This document shows, one piece after another, positions 1 through 13,790 of a DNA stretch of 64,000 bases. The notes below the pieces were generated by a model that made no database searches, was not told the origin of the DNA, and saw only the letters and a list, made by a program, of their open reading frames with translations. This DNA is from Tipula vernalis (lineage: Eukaryota > Arthropoda > Insecta > Diptera > Tipulidae). The DNA is taken from assembly GCA_958295665.1 (NCBI GenBank), contig OY282558.1, positions 462,370,995 through 462,434,994 on the forward strand, read 5' to 3'. The position numbers were made by a program, and so were the translations under genes. Every line of letters starts with the position of its first letter. Position 1 is the first letter of the stretch.

Positions 1-3000
1 CATCTCATTAAAGTTACAAAAACATTGTTAAAAAAAAAAAATATGGAAATCGGGAATTAATATTTTTTGCATTTTGTTTAATGAATCGTAAAATTAGATT
101 CGGTAGCGTTTGATGTAGGAAATGTGGGTTAAAATTGTACGATCAGTAAATTGAGTTTGAAATTACCTATATAAACGGTTTTACTGTTGCATATTTAATG
201 TATTTCATTTTTTTTATCTCAAAATACTTAATTATATTTGATGCAAGCTTCAACTCATAAATAATTTGTGTTAATTGTTAATGGGGCAATTAAAAAAATC
301 ATTGGAGCATGTATATGGTCAAGGTTACGATGTCAATTGGCATCAGTTTTTTGCATCAAAATGTACGGTGAATATTAATAACTCGAAACAATTTGTTTGT
401 TTTAAAATATTTCCAAGGAATGCAAATAAGAAAATCATGGATGTGTGATATATTGTTGTTGTAAACTATTAATTTTAAATAGTTCAACAATCGCTTTCTT
501 TAAAAAACAATTTAAAATTGTAATTCTTAAAGTTAATCACAAAACACTTGATGTGAGGTATCGGAAATAGAAATGAAAATTAATTTTAATTATTTTTATT
601 TACCACTAATTACAAAAATCTTTCGATTTGCAGTTTATTACGATGGACATTATTTGCAAATTAATCAAAAAAAAAAAAAAATAGTTTTCAGATAATTAAA
701 TTTTAGCGTTTGGTTTATTTGGAATACACCACTACTATAAAATAATGGTTTTGATAATTTAAAAAATTTTAATTTTTCCGAATAAAAGTCCCATTTTTGA
801 TTATAGTGGCAGTAATATAGTTTATGGTAAAAGTCGAATTTTTTTTTTAAATTTGGCGAGTGTTTCTGAAACAAATATCGATTGGAAAACCCCAGTTAAA
901 TAATTAATTAGTTTTAAACAATTTTAAATATTGGGATTAAATTATTTTAAACGCTGTAAATCTTGATAATATGTAATTTGTTAAATCTTAAAATTTTCAA
1001 TCATTTTTAAAGTGTTTCAAAATTAATGTTTATATTCGAAATTTTACAAGTCGTTGAGCCTACGGGTAAATCCAAAGGATTTTAGATCAGAATAGTAAAA
1101 ATTAATCTTTAAAAAAACCTTGATTTTGTCTAAATCAATTTTATATTTTTGATTCTGAAGCAGCGCCAACTTTTTAACCCTGAAATAGCCCCAACAATAT
1201 TCAAAATTGTTGAAATTAATTCCTAACGGTTATCAAAACCTGAACTTGGGCAAAAGATCATCTAAGTTTACAACAGTTGTTAGAATGAAAATTGGAGAAG
1301 CTCTCCGTGGAGTTATTTAGCAAAGTTTCAAAATATTTTCTGATTTGCGCACACCAGATAAATATGTACAACAAATTAGCCCCGTGATCAAGTTACGGTG
1401 TATTTACATTTTTATGTTCCTATGGTTTTGTTGGTATCTTCTCTGTTACCAGCTGATTCGGTAAAAAGAATCGGTTAAGAATCTTAAATCTATCAACTTG
1501 GTACTTTGTGAGTTTTAAAAGAGTGGCTGGCATATTATTGAAGAAAGTTTAATCAATTAAACGGTTATATTGGCCACAGGAATCTTTTGTGTAAATATTT
1601 TTAAAGATTACCTATACAAAAACTATGAATTCTGTCAAATTATCTTGTTACAACATAAACCAGCAACTCACCTCTGCCCCAGTTCATATTCGCAATATTT
1701 GGATAAATTCATAATTACTTCAAGGATCTTTGAAAGTTTCAAATATTTTCGAGAAATGTCGTCTATGTAACTCAAAATACTCCAAATTTAACTTAACATT
1801 AAACAATTCTGTAGCAAAACGCAACTAAATACGGAGAAACACGGATATAGTTTGAATAGACTTAGATTCCTAGAAAACCTTCAATTTTCACAAAAAATTC
1901 CGAATAGTACCGAAATTTTGAAAAATCTCGAATACAATTTCGCAAAACCACGAAATATCTTCGTTGCTGAGCAATTAAACACTAATAAAAAATTGAGAAA
2001 ATTTGAAAATTTATGTACAGTTGGTTGTACATGATTGTTAATTCATAATAATCGTTTACCAAATGGAAAATAAATCAAATATTTGGAAATAAAAACCATT
2101 AATTCCTTGTTAAACTCAAGTTGGTTGAGAATTCGAATAAAATGTTGAAGGGATTCGACCGTTTACAAAAGGCACGTTTCAAAACCTCTTACCAGGTACA
2201 AAATAGGATATTCAAAATAGTAAATATTTCAAAACAAGAGATGTGCTTATACGTCCTTTCGATAACTCAAATTGTGGGCAGCGTCGTATACAGCAACAGC
2301 ATCATCTTAAAGTGACAATCATTGTTTCATAATTGAATGTAAACCGGGCTACCAACTCTTCGGTCACCTCCGCATCAACAACAGGATTTCGCTCAAAATC
2401 CCACCTCTAAATTGAAGACAAACCACCTAGGCTTCACAATATACTATTGGGTGCCGACTAGATTACGCTACATACGAGTATGCTTCTAATTATATATCTG
2501 ATTGAATTTTCTATGACACGAAAGTAGTTTAAATAATATGCTTCCATTATTATTACGGCGAGAATTTTTTCCTGGCTTAAACTGGTTTCTAATTAATACT
2601 ACCCTAAGTAATTTCGGACATAGTATACAATTTGTTTCCATCTGATTTTTTGAATCAAACGTAATCAAAATTTATGGTTCCATATAATGGGTTAAAATTC
2701 AATTGGCTTTCTATTAGCCATTGAATTTTTTTTCCATTTCAAAACCACTATTAATAATAATTAAATATTTTTAATTAAGTATGTATAACATGTGGTTTTG
2801 AGTTGCAATAAATATATTAAATATATTCACCGTTATAATTTGTACAAATATAAATATGTATATATTTGGTTGCCCATTGGGACGACACACAATTTTTATT
2901 TCCATTTGACATTTTAAATTCTAGCACACACTACACAGTTCATTTCATAAAATATTTTATCTCTTCATTCATCAGCCCCAAAAACAATAAAACTTTTTTT

Positions 3001-3900
3001 TAATTTAATTTGTGTTAGTCGTTTGCTGTAGCTCATAAATTTAGGTCGACAGAATATTTTACGATTCGTTAAATTCGTATTTTGTCATAATAAAAAAGAA
3101 AACATAATTATGGTTATTATTGTTAAATCACGACAGAATTATATAAGTTGAACGAGCGCCTTTATAAACTGAATTTAAATGGCGAAATGTACATAATATA
3201 GAATCGTTGTTGATATTTTAATTGAATACTCCTATTATTTATTCTGTACTGTGTAAACAGTGCAATAATAATATAATAATATGATTAAATGTTTTGAAGG
3301 TGAATTTATATGAACTGGTTTTTATTCGAGGTGCTCAAAAGATTTATGATGCCAAGAATGCGGATTTTAATTGACGGAAATTGTTTGAATATAAAAGCCT
3401 TAATTGAGTTTTTATCGGCAATATTTTTACAAGGTAAATCATGAAAATTTGAAATGTGTAGAGTGGTTCATTAATATAATAATTAAAAAGTGACTGTAAC
3501 ATATGTTCTGAATCTCAATTCTAAATTTTCAAATTCCAAAACCCAGCTTTTTTTAATTTGTAGGATTGTATCGTAATCCATTCACATTTCAATTTTATCT
3601 CCTAGGGGAACCGCTATGAGTGTATCGATTATATTTGTTTTCGAGTATATTCGAAATTTATTGCGAATAATCGTATTTTTTAAATGCCGGTAAGACTCTA
3701 GATATATTTTCAGTCCCTTTCGGAAAATGCATTCCATTTTATTTACAACCAATCTAAAATTTTGATTTGTTATCTATTACCTTAGATTTCTAAAAAAAAA
3801 AAAAATAATAATAATAAACCCAACAAAAAGTAAGGTTGGTGTTGGATCAATAATTTTAAACCAATTGGTTTTTGATCACTTGATCATTTTAATCTTCGGT
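1..3900. other. A+T-rich non-coding DNA, nothing recognised
   Basis: This stretch has only short, low-complexity reading frames, all full of Phe, Lys, Asn and Ile codons as expected from random A+T-rich DNA. I saw no conserved motif, terminal repeat, RNA gene or long tandem array. It is best described as intergenic or intronic DNA. Confidence 0.7.
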
Positions 3901-3946
3901 GATTAGTTTAAATATTGTTTTTGAATATTAAAGCAAAGACACGGAG

Positions 3947-3988
3947 TGCTTTTGCAATACATATCTCTAAATATGTATTGCAAAAGCA
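3947..3988. repeat. short perfect hairpin, 17-bp arms
   Basis: The arms 3947-3963 and 3972-3988 are perfect reverse complements around an 8-nt loop (TCTCTAAA). The hairpin lies just upstream of a second inverted repeat at 4106-4271 and may belong to the same decayed foldback element. No TSD was found. Confidence 0.75.
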
Positions 3989-4105
3989 AAGTTTTGGTCG
4001 AAGAAATACAACTAAAAACATTTCATCTCATATAATATTCTCGCTTGTATGTACAATTCAAATTGCTTTTTTCTCACATTGTTGGGGATTGTTGTTATTC
4101 AAAAT

Positions 4106-4271
4106 CACAAAGGAGGATAACAATATTCAAGGATCAAGTATAATAGCGAATGGTGCAAAAGGGACAACACATATTTCCCTTTCATCCAATACTGTTCGAA
4201 AAAATATAACACCTCATCTATTAGGTATCAGGCCTTCATACAACTTACGTCTCTGGTTATCCTCCTTTGTG
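4106..4271. repeat. inverted repeat with 16-bp perfect arms
   Basis: CACAAAGGAGGATAAC at 4106-4121 is matched exactly in reverse complement at 4256-4271, with 134 bp between. The outer flanks stay weakly similar (TTCAAAATCA against the complement of GTTCAAAATA). A 124-codon frame crosses this segment (3915-4289, plus), but it has no recognisable domain and I do not call it a gene. A small MITE-like or foldback relic is the simplest reading. Confidence 0.55.
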
Positions 4272-4299
4272 TTCAAAATAGTAAAATAAAGAGATAGAG

Positions 4300-7090
4300 A
4301 TAAGAGGCTGATGAGCCATCGGTTATCTTTCGCCCAAAAGTTCATGAGAAAATAAACAAAAAACAATTTTGAATTGCGTGTTTATTATCGTTTGAAAACT
4401 CCGAATTTCTTCCTACATGTCGAATTTCATCAAAATCGGTTAAGAAAAAGCTGCCAATAAATCGGTTTTGTGTCTCGATTTTTTTGTTTTGGTGTTTTTG
4501 TCTCGAATCTTTTATTTTCTATCAATTTTAGGAACGTACCAATAATTTTATGCCAACATCTAGAATTATAGGCCACATCGAGGAACAGTTTTGCAGTAAT
4601 AACGATGCAGTTGTCTCGGTTGCTCTGTTGTACTGTACTCCAACAAGCATTCGATGTGCAGAATTTATGACCATTTTGATGATGGCTGGGCGTTTTAAGG
4701 AAGTCAATCTAGTTCATAAAAAAATAAAGCGATTCGATTTTAAAGGCTAGTATTTAACATTGCACAAAAAAATTATAATTCGTGCATAAAAAACGTACCA
4801 AAAAATCCTTCTTCGCTTATCTCCTAAATTTGAGTTGATTGGTTTTTTGTAATGCGGAGGGTCTAGAAAATCTTAGCAACTTAATTAAGCAAATTTTATT
4901 AGAACATTTATTAAGTAAATTGTTATGTGTAAGTGACATAATTTTTACAAAGAATTTTGGCAGAGCTATACAATTTTTACAGAATTTCACCAAAACGTCT
5001 ATTGACCAAAATGAGAATAGTTGCCAGATGCTTAAAGGTTTGCGTTTAAATTGTTTAAGGAATATTTATTAAAATTTATTATAAACATTTTGTACAATAT
5101 AATATAATTTTATAGAATTTCTAACTTATGAACTCTTTACGAATCAACTTTGATTTAAATTTAAGGTGGTTTAGTCGCTGCCTTCGCTATTAGAAAGCTA
5201 TTGGATAAACCGAAGTGCAACAATTTCCAAATCCTCGTCTCGTCGTATTTAAGTGATTTTCCATTTTTTTTAAATCTCTGAGAATTTCCAGAAATGTTTT
5301 CAGATTTCGTAGAGAATGAATTTCTGTAATATTTTAACGAATTTGTTTGAATTTGTATAGAATTTTTACAGAATATTAATTCAATTTTTAATTAATTAAT
5401 TCAATAATACAGTTATATTTTCCAGAATTTTATTAATTTTACAGATTTTTTTAAAGAAACTTTTTAAAATTTTTTAAACCATCCTATCTATAATAAACTT
5501 TTTCATAAAAACCAACAAATTTGTTATAGAAAATGTAAAAAAATTATACGGAACTTTACAATATTTGTATAAGATTTTAATGAAATTTTTTAAACTTTAA
5601 AAATGTTTTAAAAAATTAACCTCGTTTTAACCATTTTTTTTTTAAAAATTAGTTTTATAAACTTTTTGTACAAATTTTGCAGAATATCGAAATTCCTTCA
5701 AATATTTTTGAATATCCCCTTTAAAGAGTTTGTTTTTAATTTCGCCCTTACGCATCGAGACGCTGGATCCCAACACTTTGCTCCATAGTTAAAAAATAAA
5801 TTTCAAATTTATAGGATTTTAGGGTTAAAAAAAAATGTTTAGTATTTCAAATATAATTTTGTGTAGGCAATTTTGAATTCAAGATTCTATTATTATAATT
5901 TCCTAATAAAATAACTTAAATTTAAAGTAAAAAACTGAGTCCAGCAAGATTTAGTAAACCCGGGCCTCTTTTTAGAGATAATTCCGGTACAATTCTCGTG
6001 TCCTAAAGCTGACCGAGCAAACAACACAAAAGTTTAATTCCAATAATCACAAAAGCCTCCCGCGTTGTAAAGTAAATCGATTGGTTGAATACCAATCGCC
6101 ACACCTTATATTATTGAATAAAAAGATTAATATTGCATAAGTTACGAAAACGTGAACTTTGTAATAATCACCAAATCGAACTAACATACATTTTATCGTC
6201 ACCTAAAGTAACTTTAAGAATGCAACACAAACTCTCCAAATACAGTACAATAACAAAAAAACTTCTTATTTCTCACCAGTTTCATTTTCAATTTACCATT
6301 CAAGGGAACGTGCATACACACACATACTTATACCAAAATATCAAACTTCCTCTAAACCACTCACATTTCCATAAATTGAATCGACCAACCAAAAATAAAA
6401 TGTTCAGATCAGGAATTACAGTCACGTTTCCAAATTTAGTTTTCTATCATACAATCACATTTACCCAAACCAATATACACATAAAAAACGGTAAAATAAA
6501 AATTGATAACTTTTCTGTGTTAAATAACTGTATTCGAATAATATGACTAAAGCGTTAATTTCACTTTCAAATACATACAATGAATTCTTAAAGAAAACGA
6601 AAATGAAACGAATAAATAAAAATAAAAAATAAAAATTAAAAAGAAAGAGAGCTTTATTTAAATTATTAACATGTGTACTGTTAAATTTTATTCGCGCAAC
6701 TGTATAAGTGAAGCTGAAACCGTGGTATACAAGTGTATAAATGCGGTCAACGCGTTAAAATAGATTGATCTACATTTTATAATTTTAACTTAACCAGTTG
6801 TCTCTTATGTATTTAAGATGAAAAAAAAAAAATATCAATATAAACTTGATTTTGAATGAAAATGAAAATAACGTAACTAGTAACAGCACTCGGCGCTCGG
6901 TGGTACATAAGAAATTAATATCCGGTGAAAAATTGTTTATTTACTTTTGCGCAAGATTTAATTAAAACTTGGTAAGATGACATTGCATATACATAATATA
7001 TTTGTGTATGTATCCAGATTTCTTTAATACTAAATTTCCCAAATTTGTAATTCAATTGCAAGCCCCACAAAAAAAAATAAAAAAAAATAT
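4300..7090. other. A+T-rich non-coding DNA
   Basis: No gene, RNA or element was recognised. A 137-codon frame at 6133-6546 (plus) lies in a locally A- and C-rich strand. Its product is low in complexity (many His, Thr, Asn, Ile), has no domain and probably does not begin at an ATG, so I leave it out as a gene. A phrase at about 4424 (ATTTCATCAAAATCGG) resembles wording often seen in dispersed insect repeats, but no ends could be defined. Confidence 0.6.
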
Positions 7091-7098
7091 ATATACTC

Positions 7099-7099
<1 letters not shown>

Positions 7100-7174
<75 letters not shown>
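7100..7174. repeat. (TA)n microsatellite, about 75 bp
   Basis: An uninterrupted run of TA dinucleotides. Open frames on both strands here (Tyr-Ile repeats) are artefacts of the repeat. Confidence 0.97.
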
Positions 7175-7177
<3 letters not shown>

Positions 7178-10100
7178 TGAACGTAATTAATCAATTAAGA
7201 TTAATTTAAATTTGCAAACCGGAAACCACATTTTTTTTTAAATTTTTAATAGACGAGCGGCCAAACTATTTTTGTGTACGTGTGTGTAGCAAGATTTTAA
7301 ACGTTGTACTTACACGACTTTAATTATGGAAAATTGGTATAAATCTACAGCTAATTTACCTTGACTAAGTGTATAAAAATTAATAATCATACCGATTACC
7401 TGGCTTCATTAAAGATTAAGTTTAAGGTTTTGTATTTTTTATATTGTTATGGCATGGTGAGTGCAATATTCATTTAATAGTGGTTTTGTTTAATCGTTTT
7501 TTTATATTGTTTAAATCGCGCGATTTAATCACATTCAATCACTTTAAAGGTCATTTATTATGATCGACCATTTTTAATGAATTTTATGTTACGTTAATTT
7601 GTTTTAACCGCATTTATTCTAAGGGTACACACGTATTTTATTTATCATTGAATTTTTTTTTTTTTAGTTGAAAACATTCTTATTTAATCGTACGAGTATA
7701 ACAGGTTGCGTTTTTAAAACTCTACAATATAGTTGTTCGCTTTGCCAGCTATTCAAATTGTAATAGGTTATTGTTCATTTCAATTTTTAATTTATCGCAA
7801 AAAAATCTTAAGTCTGTGCTAAATTGGCATCAGTAAATCAAGTTAAAATTCTAAATTATTCTAAATTGTGAAATACAGCTAGTCTGACCAAAAAAATACA
7901 AATCAATAATCAAAACTAACCAACAACTATGTATGTAAAACATAAATTTTTGAAATTTTAATTATTTATTTCCAATAGGTTCGGCAACCTTTTACTTATG
8001 TAAATAATAACTGATGTGCTCGATTATTTATAGCAATACAATTTTTTTGGGGGGAATAATGGTTGCACAAGGCCAACCTCAGGTCCAATACAATTTCGTT
8101 TCGAAATATGATGTGATTTGTTGAGTAATTTTTACAATTCTAAGCTAGGAGTACTGAAATATTGGAAAATGTCAGATATTAGATATTCTAGTGGAATTGG
8201 AAATTCTATGGTGAATACTAAACTACTTCACGTAATTTGTAGGTGAAGGCCTCCTTGATTTTGTATGAGGCCTTCATGTTTCACACAGTTGTGTAAACTT
8301 TTACAATTCTTTAGGAATTTGGAACTTCTAGTGAATACTAAAACGAAGACCACTATGATTTTGAGAAAGAGAATGTCAATTCAGAAAATGTCGGATATTG
8401 GATATTGGCTAGGAATTTGGAGCTACTAGTGAATACTATGCGATTGAACTTTACTCTAAAATAAAACTAGATCAAACAATTACAACACAATTGCTTATGT
8501 ATGTGTTTTAAAAAGTCTCTAAATTTGAACCTAGCGGCAAACATCTCACTGTTGTGAGCAATCATGCGAACCCGTTTAAAACATTATTGAGGTTTATCTA
8601 GTTAATCCTACATTTTTCGAAAATTGGAATTTTTTTTATCTTAACTTATCTCGAGATTTTCACCGAACGGCAAACATCTTACTATAATATTTCGGTAGGC
8701 CGGTGTGTATTTTACTCACGCTAACCCGTTTAAGTTGTTGGGTTTACCTATTTAATTTACTTATTTGTTTATACTGACCAGCTTTTTGTCTATTTTGAGA
8801 TTTTTCCTCTAAAAAACGAACTGTTCGTGTTGGCTTTAACGTTTACCATGACTAGTCATGCCTTACTAGATGTACTAGAAAGTAGAGCTTGTGGATTATT
8901 TCAACTATATAAGTGTTGTGTTTCTCAGGTTCGATATGTGGAAATGTATGAAGTTTTGTGCGGTATTTCCTTTAAGTTTGTTGCAAATTAGTAGCAGATG
9001 ATGCTCCGTATTGCAAACTAAAAATTTGCTCGTAGTTCAAGAAAACTGAAAAAATCATTGAGCTCATAGGAAACCCCTTTTCAGCTGAATATCTGACCCA
9101 TAACTTTTTAGTTTCATCATCGAGTTTGTCTTCCAGGATACGTATTTACTATGGGTTTTCATTCGGCAACGGTGCTCAGCGGCTTCATACCTCTGAACCC
9201 CTCAACCGCAACATCCACCGCTTCCCGAATGCTAAATAAGCTTGCAGAAACTCGAAAATTGTGCCCATTTTCTTTAATTTGGACTAAATAAGTTTTGATG
9301 AAATCTTTTCGTTTTCATTGACTGTTCTCATCTCATCGATTAATCTTGGTTGATTCTCTCTGAATTTTTGCTTTTAGTTGTCACTACTCCGAATAAGACA
9401 AGCTACTTTTGGGTTGTGTGCCCCAAATAATTTTTTAATTGGCCGATTTGGCATTAGCAAAATTCTCTGCTGTTTAAAGTTAGAATATCTCAGTACTCAT
9501 ATACGTTTTGCAATACAGTCACAGTACAATACAGCAATTTTGAAATATTTTCATAGTTTAGTCCAATTTTGTCTGAATTCCCAAACTTTAAAAGCAATTG
9601 AAATCAAATAATTTCAGAAATTATAAAATGTCAATGCCGTAAAGCGACATAATAATTGTTGCACACTTGAGCATAGCTAACCAGGGAAACTTATCCAAAA
9701 GTGTTTAAATATTGTGGCATTTAACAACGTTTTCTGTGTTTTTTTTCCAAATTTGGGAATATTATTACGTATTTCAGTTGGTAAAAATTAAGCCGAAATT
9801 CAAGTTACAATTAATTCGATTAAACCACAGTTGTAGCGGTTTGTATATGAATTTGCTTAGAAACAATTTTGAAGATTATTCTAAACAATTTTTTTTTATT
9901 TACGGTTCGACGTGTTTTGAAGAAACTTTTCAATTGAAAACTGATTTTTATTTGGATTTTTTTTTATATAAATTCGAAAGGTGTTTTTTCAAATTCGTAG
10001 AATTTTATTGCTGACGTATTTGTTTCTAGGACCCGGAAATATTCTGCATATTGTTTTTTTTTTCTTTACATGAATAACATCAATAAAGAATTCTTACTTC

Positions 10101-11620
10101 TAAGAAGTATTTACAGAAATTATTACCGTCCATTTCGCTGTAGAAAAATTCTGGTGGGCTAAGCGTTTTGTAAGTCATCATGCATCATGATATGAATTGT
10201 GAAAAGCGTGCAGTTTTCAGGATATTTAGTTACAAATTGTAGAATAATTAAATATATGGTGGGCAACTGGCAAATCGTCTTTTTAAGGTAGATACCCCAA
10301 AATTCAGTTCTACAACATCGACAAAAGATTTAGCGGCCAGAATTCTAACTTAATTTTGATAATGTTTTTTTAGAAACGATACCACCGACAACATTGTTCA
10401 GTGTAAGGCAGAGATATCTCATGCCAATTGCCAATGTCATTGTTCATCAAATTAATTTTATAAACTAATCATCGCTGACACACGTTATATACCGTGCGCG
10501 ATAGTATTGAAATACATATGTCACCTACCAATATGCAAAACAATTAAGTTATTTAATGTATTATTAGACAATGTGTTGACAGATTTCTAATAATATACAA
10601 TCGTGCATCCTCATGCTTGTTTATACAAATTATAACAAACTCATTTTACTTCCAATCTATATATTTATAATAACTCATTTTTATGTTTTTTTGTTTGAAC
10701 GATTCTTATAATTGAATGTTTTTGACGTATTTCGAATATCCAAATCGATTTTATCGAAAAATACTAATAGAATAAAATAACTCGATTTAAATTTTAGTTA
10801 GAGCAAACAAAATTAAAAATCCAAGTATATTTGATATTTGGAATATATCCTTACACTCACTATACCATACTCTTGAAAAATAATTGCATCAAGATCGTGC
10901 TTCATGATTCGCTTTGTTCTTAGATATGTACACCGTAAATTTATTGCACTTTCATTTAATTGTGCAATTATCTTGCAAAGAAAGTAGAATATGAGTAAGC
11001 ATAAATAAATAATTATGACTTACGTATGTCTAAGAAGTTGACGCTTCATATTTAGTGTTGAATTAAGAGATATATGCAGGTTACTGTACATACAAATATA
11101 AAACGTGCACACACATTTTGAATCGATTTCTATTTAAAATATGAAAAACCCGCTGATTATTATTTTTTTAATCCAATAATAATTGATTACAATGTTGTTT
11201 CCCCCCATAAGTGATTATAATTTGGGGAGAAATTCTTCAATGTGGACGGATATTGGAAAATTAATTTAACTTTAATTAGCAAAAAGCCTTGTATTTTTGT
11301 TGCTACTAATTGATTACCCTACTAAACTACAAGAAGAAAATTTCAAATTATAGCAGCTATCAAGATTAATTAGGGACTATTGTTGCAAAATTACTCGTTA
11401 TAGAAATGTAATTAAGGCGAATTCAATCGAATTTTGTGCTATTTTTGAGGTTAATGGTTCAATCATTCTTCTTGCAATCACAACAAAACGGTTGGTAGGT
11501 CTTCACCGTCGAGTTCCTTTTATAAAAACCTTTCAAGTTCCAACCCACAAGTGAGAAAAAGATGCAGAACACGTGCAGAACCGAGCAGTTCAAGAGATAA
11601 CCTCTTATCCGTTAACCGAC
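7175..11620. other. A+T-rich non-coding DNA
   Basis: Apart from the small duplicated segment at 8161-8438 (listed separately), nothing was recognised. A short less A+T-rich patch at about 9150-9235 could be a fragment of an old element, but no frame in it matches a protein family I know. The 100-codon frame at 9712-10014 is Phe/Leu/Lys-rich and looks random. Confidence 0.6.
8161..8438. repeat. three dispersed copies of a 28-bp motif plus a hairpin
   Basis: A motif of the type GGAATTTGGAA..TCTAGTGAATACTA occurs three times in direct orientation, ending near 8220, 8340 and 8438. The first and third copies share a longer upstream match (GAAAATGTC.GATATT.GATATT). Between the first two lies a perfect 10-bp-arm hairpin, TGAAGGCCTC at 8244-8253 and GAGGCCTTCA at 8267-8276. 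This looks like an old local duplication. Confidence 0.6.
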
Positions 11621-11629
11621 ATATGTAAT

Positions 11630-12775
11630 TTAAAATTAAGTCTATCAGAATATTTTAAAATTAAATCTCCTTTTTCCAGAATATCTTAAAGTTAAATTTT
11701 CCTTTCCCAGAAACTTCATTCTAATTTTAAAAGTAAATCCTCATTTTCTAATTTTTATAATTTTAAAATTAAATCTTCCCTTTTCAAAACATTAAAAAAA
11801 TTTAAATATTTCCATTTTAATTTTAAAATTAAATATCTTGATAAAAACATTTAATTTTAATTTTAAATAATAATAAACATTTTTTTAATATTAATTTAAA
11901 ATATTCTGAAAAAATTCAGAATTTTTTAAAATTATATGTTTTTTTACCAGAAATTAAATTCTAATTTTAAAATTAAATCTCTCTTTTCCAGAATATTATA
12001 AAATTAAAAATATTTTCATTCTAGTTTTAAAATTAAACCTTACCGTTCCAGAATATGTACTTATATTTTAAAATTAAATTTTTTTTTTCGCAGAGATTCT
12101 TTTCTAATTTTAAAATTAAATCATCCTTTCCAAAAATTCTTGAAACTACATTCTAATTTTTATATCTAATCTTCCTTTCTCATAATATTTTAAAATTAAA
12201 CATTAAGTTAAACATTCTGGTATACTATATTCCAGATATATAAATAATAATTGAATGTTTTAAAATTTTAAAATTAAATTTTCCTTTTCCAGAAATTCTA
12301 TTGTAATTTTAAAATTAAATCTCATTTTTCTAGAATATTTTAAAATTAAATTTTCCTTTCCTAGAATATTTTAAAATTAATTCTTCTTTTCTAGAAATTT
12401 CATTCTAAATTTAAAATTAATTCTCCATTTTGCTGAATATTTTAAAATTAAATCTTCTTTTACGAAAATTTCACTCTAATTTTAAAATTAAATCTCTCCT
12501 TTTCCAGAATATTTTAAAACTAAATCATCTTTTGCCAGTAATCTTATTCTAATGTTTAAAACTAAATCAGCTTTTTCCAGAATATTGTAAAATTAAAAAT
12601 ATTTCCACTAATTTTAAAATTAAATCGTGCTCTTCCAAAGTATTTCAAAACTAAAAATATTTCCATTCTAGTTTAAAATTAAGTTGCTCTTTTCAAGAAA
12701 TTGCATTCAGAATATTTTAAAATTAAATTTTCCTTTTACAGAAATTCCATTATAATTTTAAAATTAAATCTGACT
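11630..12775. repeat. degenerate minisatellite-like array (AAAATTAAAT type)
   Basis: For about 1.1 kb the sequence alternates two related blocks: TCTAATTTTAAAATTAAATC followed by a C/T-rich CTTTTCCAGAA, then TATTTTAAAATTAAA. The core TTTTAAAATTAAA recurs more than twenty times at irregular spacing of roughly 25-65 bp. Copies differ by substitutions and small indels, so the array is old. It ends abruptly at about 12775. No coding frame spans it. Confidence 0.8.
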
Positions 12776-13236
12776 TAAAATTATTATCTCATATGGAAAG
12801 GCGCACTTGTAACTTTTCATGTACAATTGATTAAGTAAGCCTGACCAAATATTCATTTTGACAAACCAATTATCAGCATTTATTTCCGGACCAATTTTAC
12901 GCTTTATTATAATCAAATAATCTAATTTAATAGGCAAAATTAGAATTAAAAGTCTCAGAATACAAACTTTTGTTGGGCGATATAACAAAATTCGTGCATG
13001 CGCAACGCTTTAAATTAATTTAACTGTTTTAACTGTTTATTTAATTAATATTTCTGATCAATTATTCATTTTAGCTGACCAATTGATTTTGGAGCTTAAT
13101 TTATCGCATCCCTTTTACTTTATTTTACTCTAGTAAAATAAAGTATAGTAATCATGAAAATTTTGGACCTTGAGATTTTTAAAGATTTATTTGTTTTGAG
13201 GTTCCCTGAGTCCGAAAAAGTGGGTTTCGAAATGGT
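12776..13236. other. flank of the composite repeat
   Basis: Non-coding DNA between the degenerate array and the 8-bp microsatellite. The last 100 bp or so, ending in a GAGTCCGAAAAAGTGGG-type phrase directly before the microsatellite, may be the left part of the composite repeat, but its true left end could not be found. Confidence 0.4.
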
Positions 13237-13450
13237 GTCTGTCTGTCAGTCTGTCAGTCTGTCAGTCTGTCAGTCTGTCAGTCTGTCAGTCTGTCAGTCT
13301 GTCAGTCTGTCAGTCTGTCAGTCTGTCAGTCTGTCAGTCTGTCAGTCTGTCAGTCTGTCAGTCTGTCAGTCTGTCAGTCTGTCAGTCTGTCAGTCTGTCA
13401 GTCTGTCAGTCTGTCAGTCTGCCAGTCTGTCAGTCTGTCAGTCTGTCTGT
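13237..13450. repeat. 8-bp tandem repeat (GTCTGTCA)n, about 26 copies
   Basis: Nearly perfect repetition of GTCTGTCA, with one variant unit (GCCAGTCT) near 13421. Being 8 bp long, it gives open frames (a Gln-Ser-Val-Ser-Leu-Ser-Val-Cys repeat) that I do not treat as protein. It directly precedes a repeated core that recurs at 16127. Dipteran mini-me/INE-1-type dispersed repeats are known to carry GTCY-type microsatellites, so this may be the equivalent internal microsatellite of a fly element; that link is inference. Confidence 0.95.
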
Positions 13451-13790
13451 GTCTTCTCTACAGTCCATATGGTTTAATCAATCGAACTGAAACTTCAGAT
13501 TTAAGCTTTTTTGATAAATTGGGAGGTCCCAGTGAACCTTACTCCAAATCGGCTAACCGGAAGTGGCCACTCCCTTGGTCCAGAAAATTTGTTTTGCAAA
13601 TATCTTAAAAAGTATAAGGTTTTCAAAAAACTCTTTTATCCAAAATGTTTCCAAAAATTAAAAACAAATAAAAATAAAAAATTAAAAAAAAAAAATTTAA
13701 AAATTAAAAAAAAAATTAAGAAAAAAATAAAATTTCTCAAAATTCTCTGTTCGTAAAAGAAAGTTGTGTGTTGGCCACACCTCAATTTTA
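13451..13790 (+). repeat. core repeat, copy A
   Basis: About 340 bp starting just after the 8-bp array (GTCTTCTCTACAGTCCATAT) and running through an A-rich tract (13660-13735) to GTTGGCCACACCTCAATTTT. It is repeated in direct orientation at 16127-16463 at high identity, with differences mainly in the A-rich tract. The copy ends where the 159-bp units begin. Confidence 0.9.

Noticed and set aside
4310..4350. CTGATGAGCC as a hammerhead core
   Set aside because: No GAAAC follows at a suitable distance and no closing stems form.
6133..6546. 137-codon frame as a gene
   Set aside because: No clear ATG start, biased low-complexity composition from an A/C-rich strand, no domain, no splice or promoter context.
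6915..7190. Tyr-Ile repeat proteins on both strands
   Set aside because: Artefact of (TA)n; the same applies at 59264-59584 and 61688-61951.
13154..13477. A 107-codon frame encoding a Gln-Ser-Val-Ser-Leu-Ser-Val-Cys repeat
   Set aside because: It is the translation of an 8-bp microsatellite; any array of 8-bp units without stops reads open, and there is no coding context.
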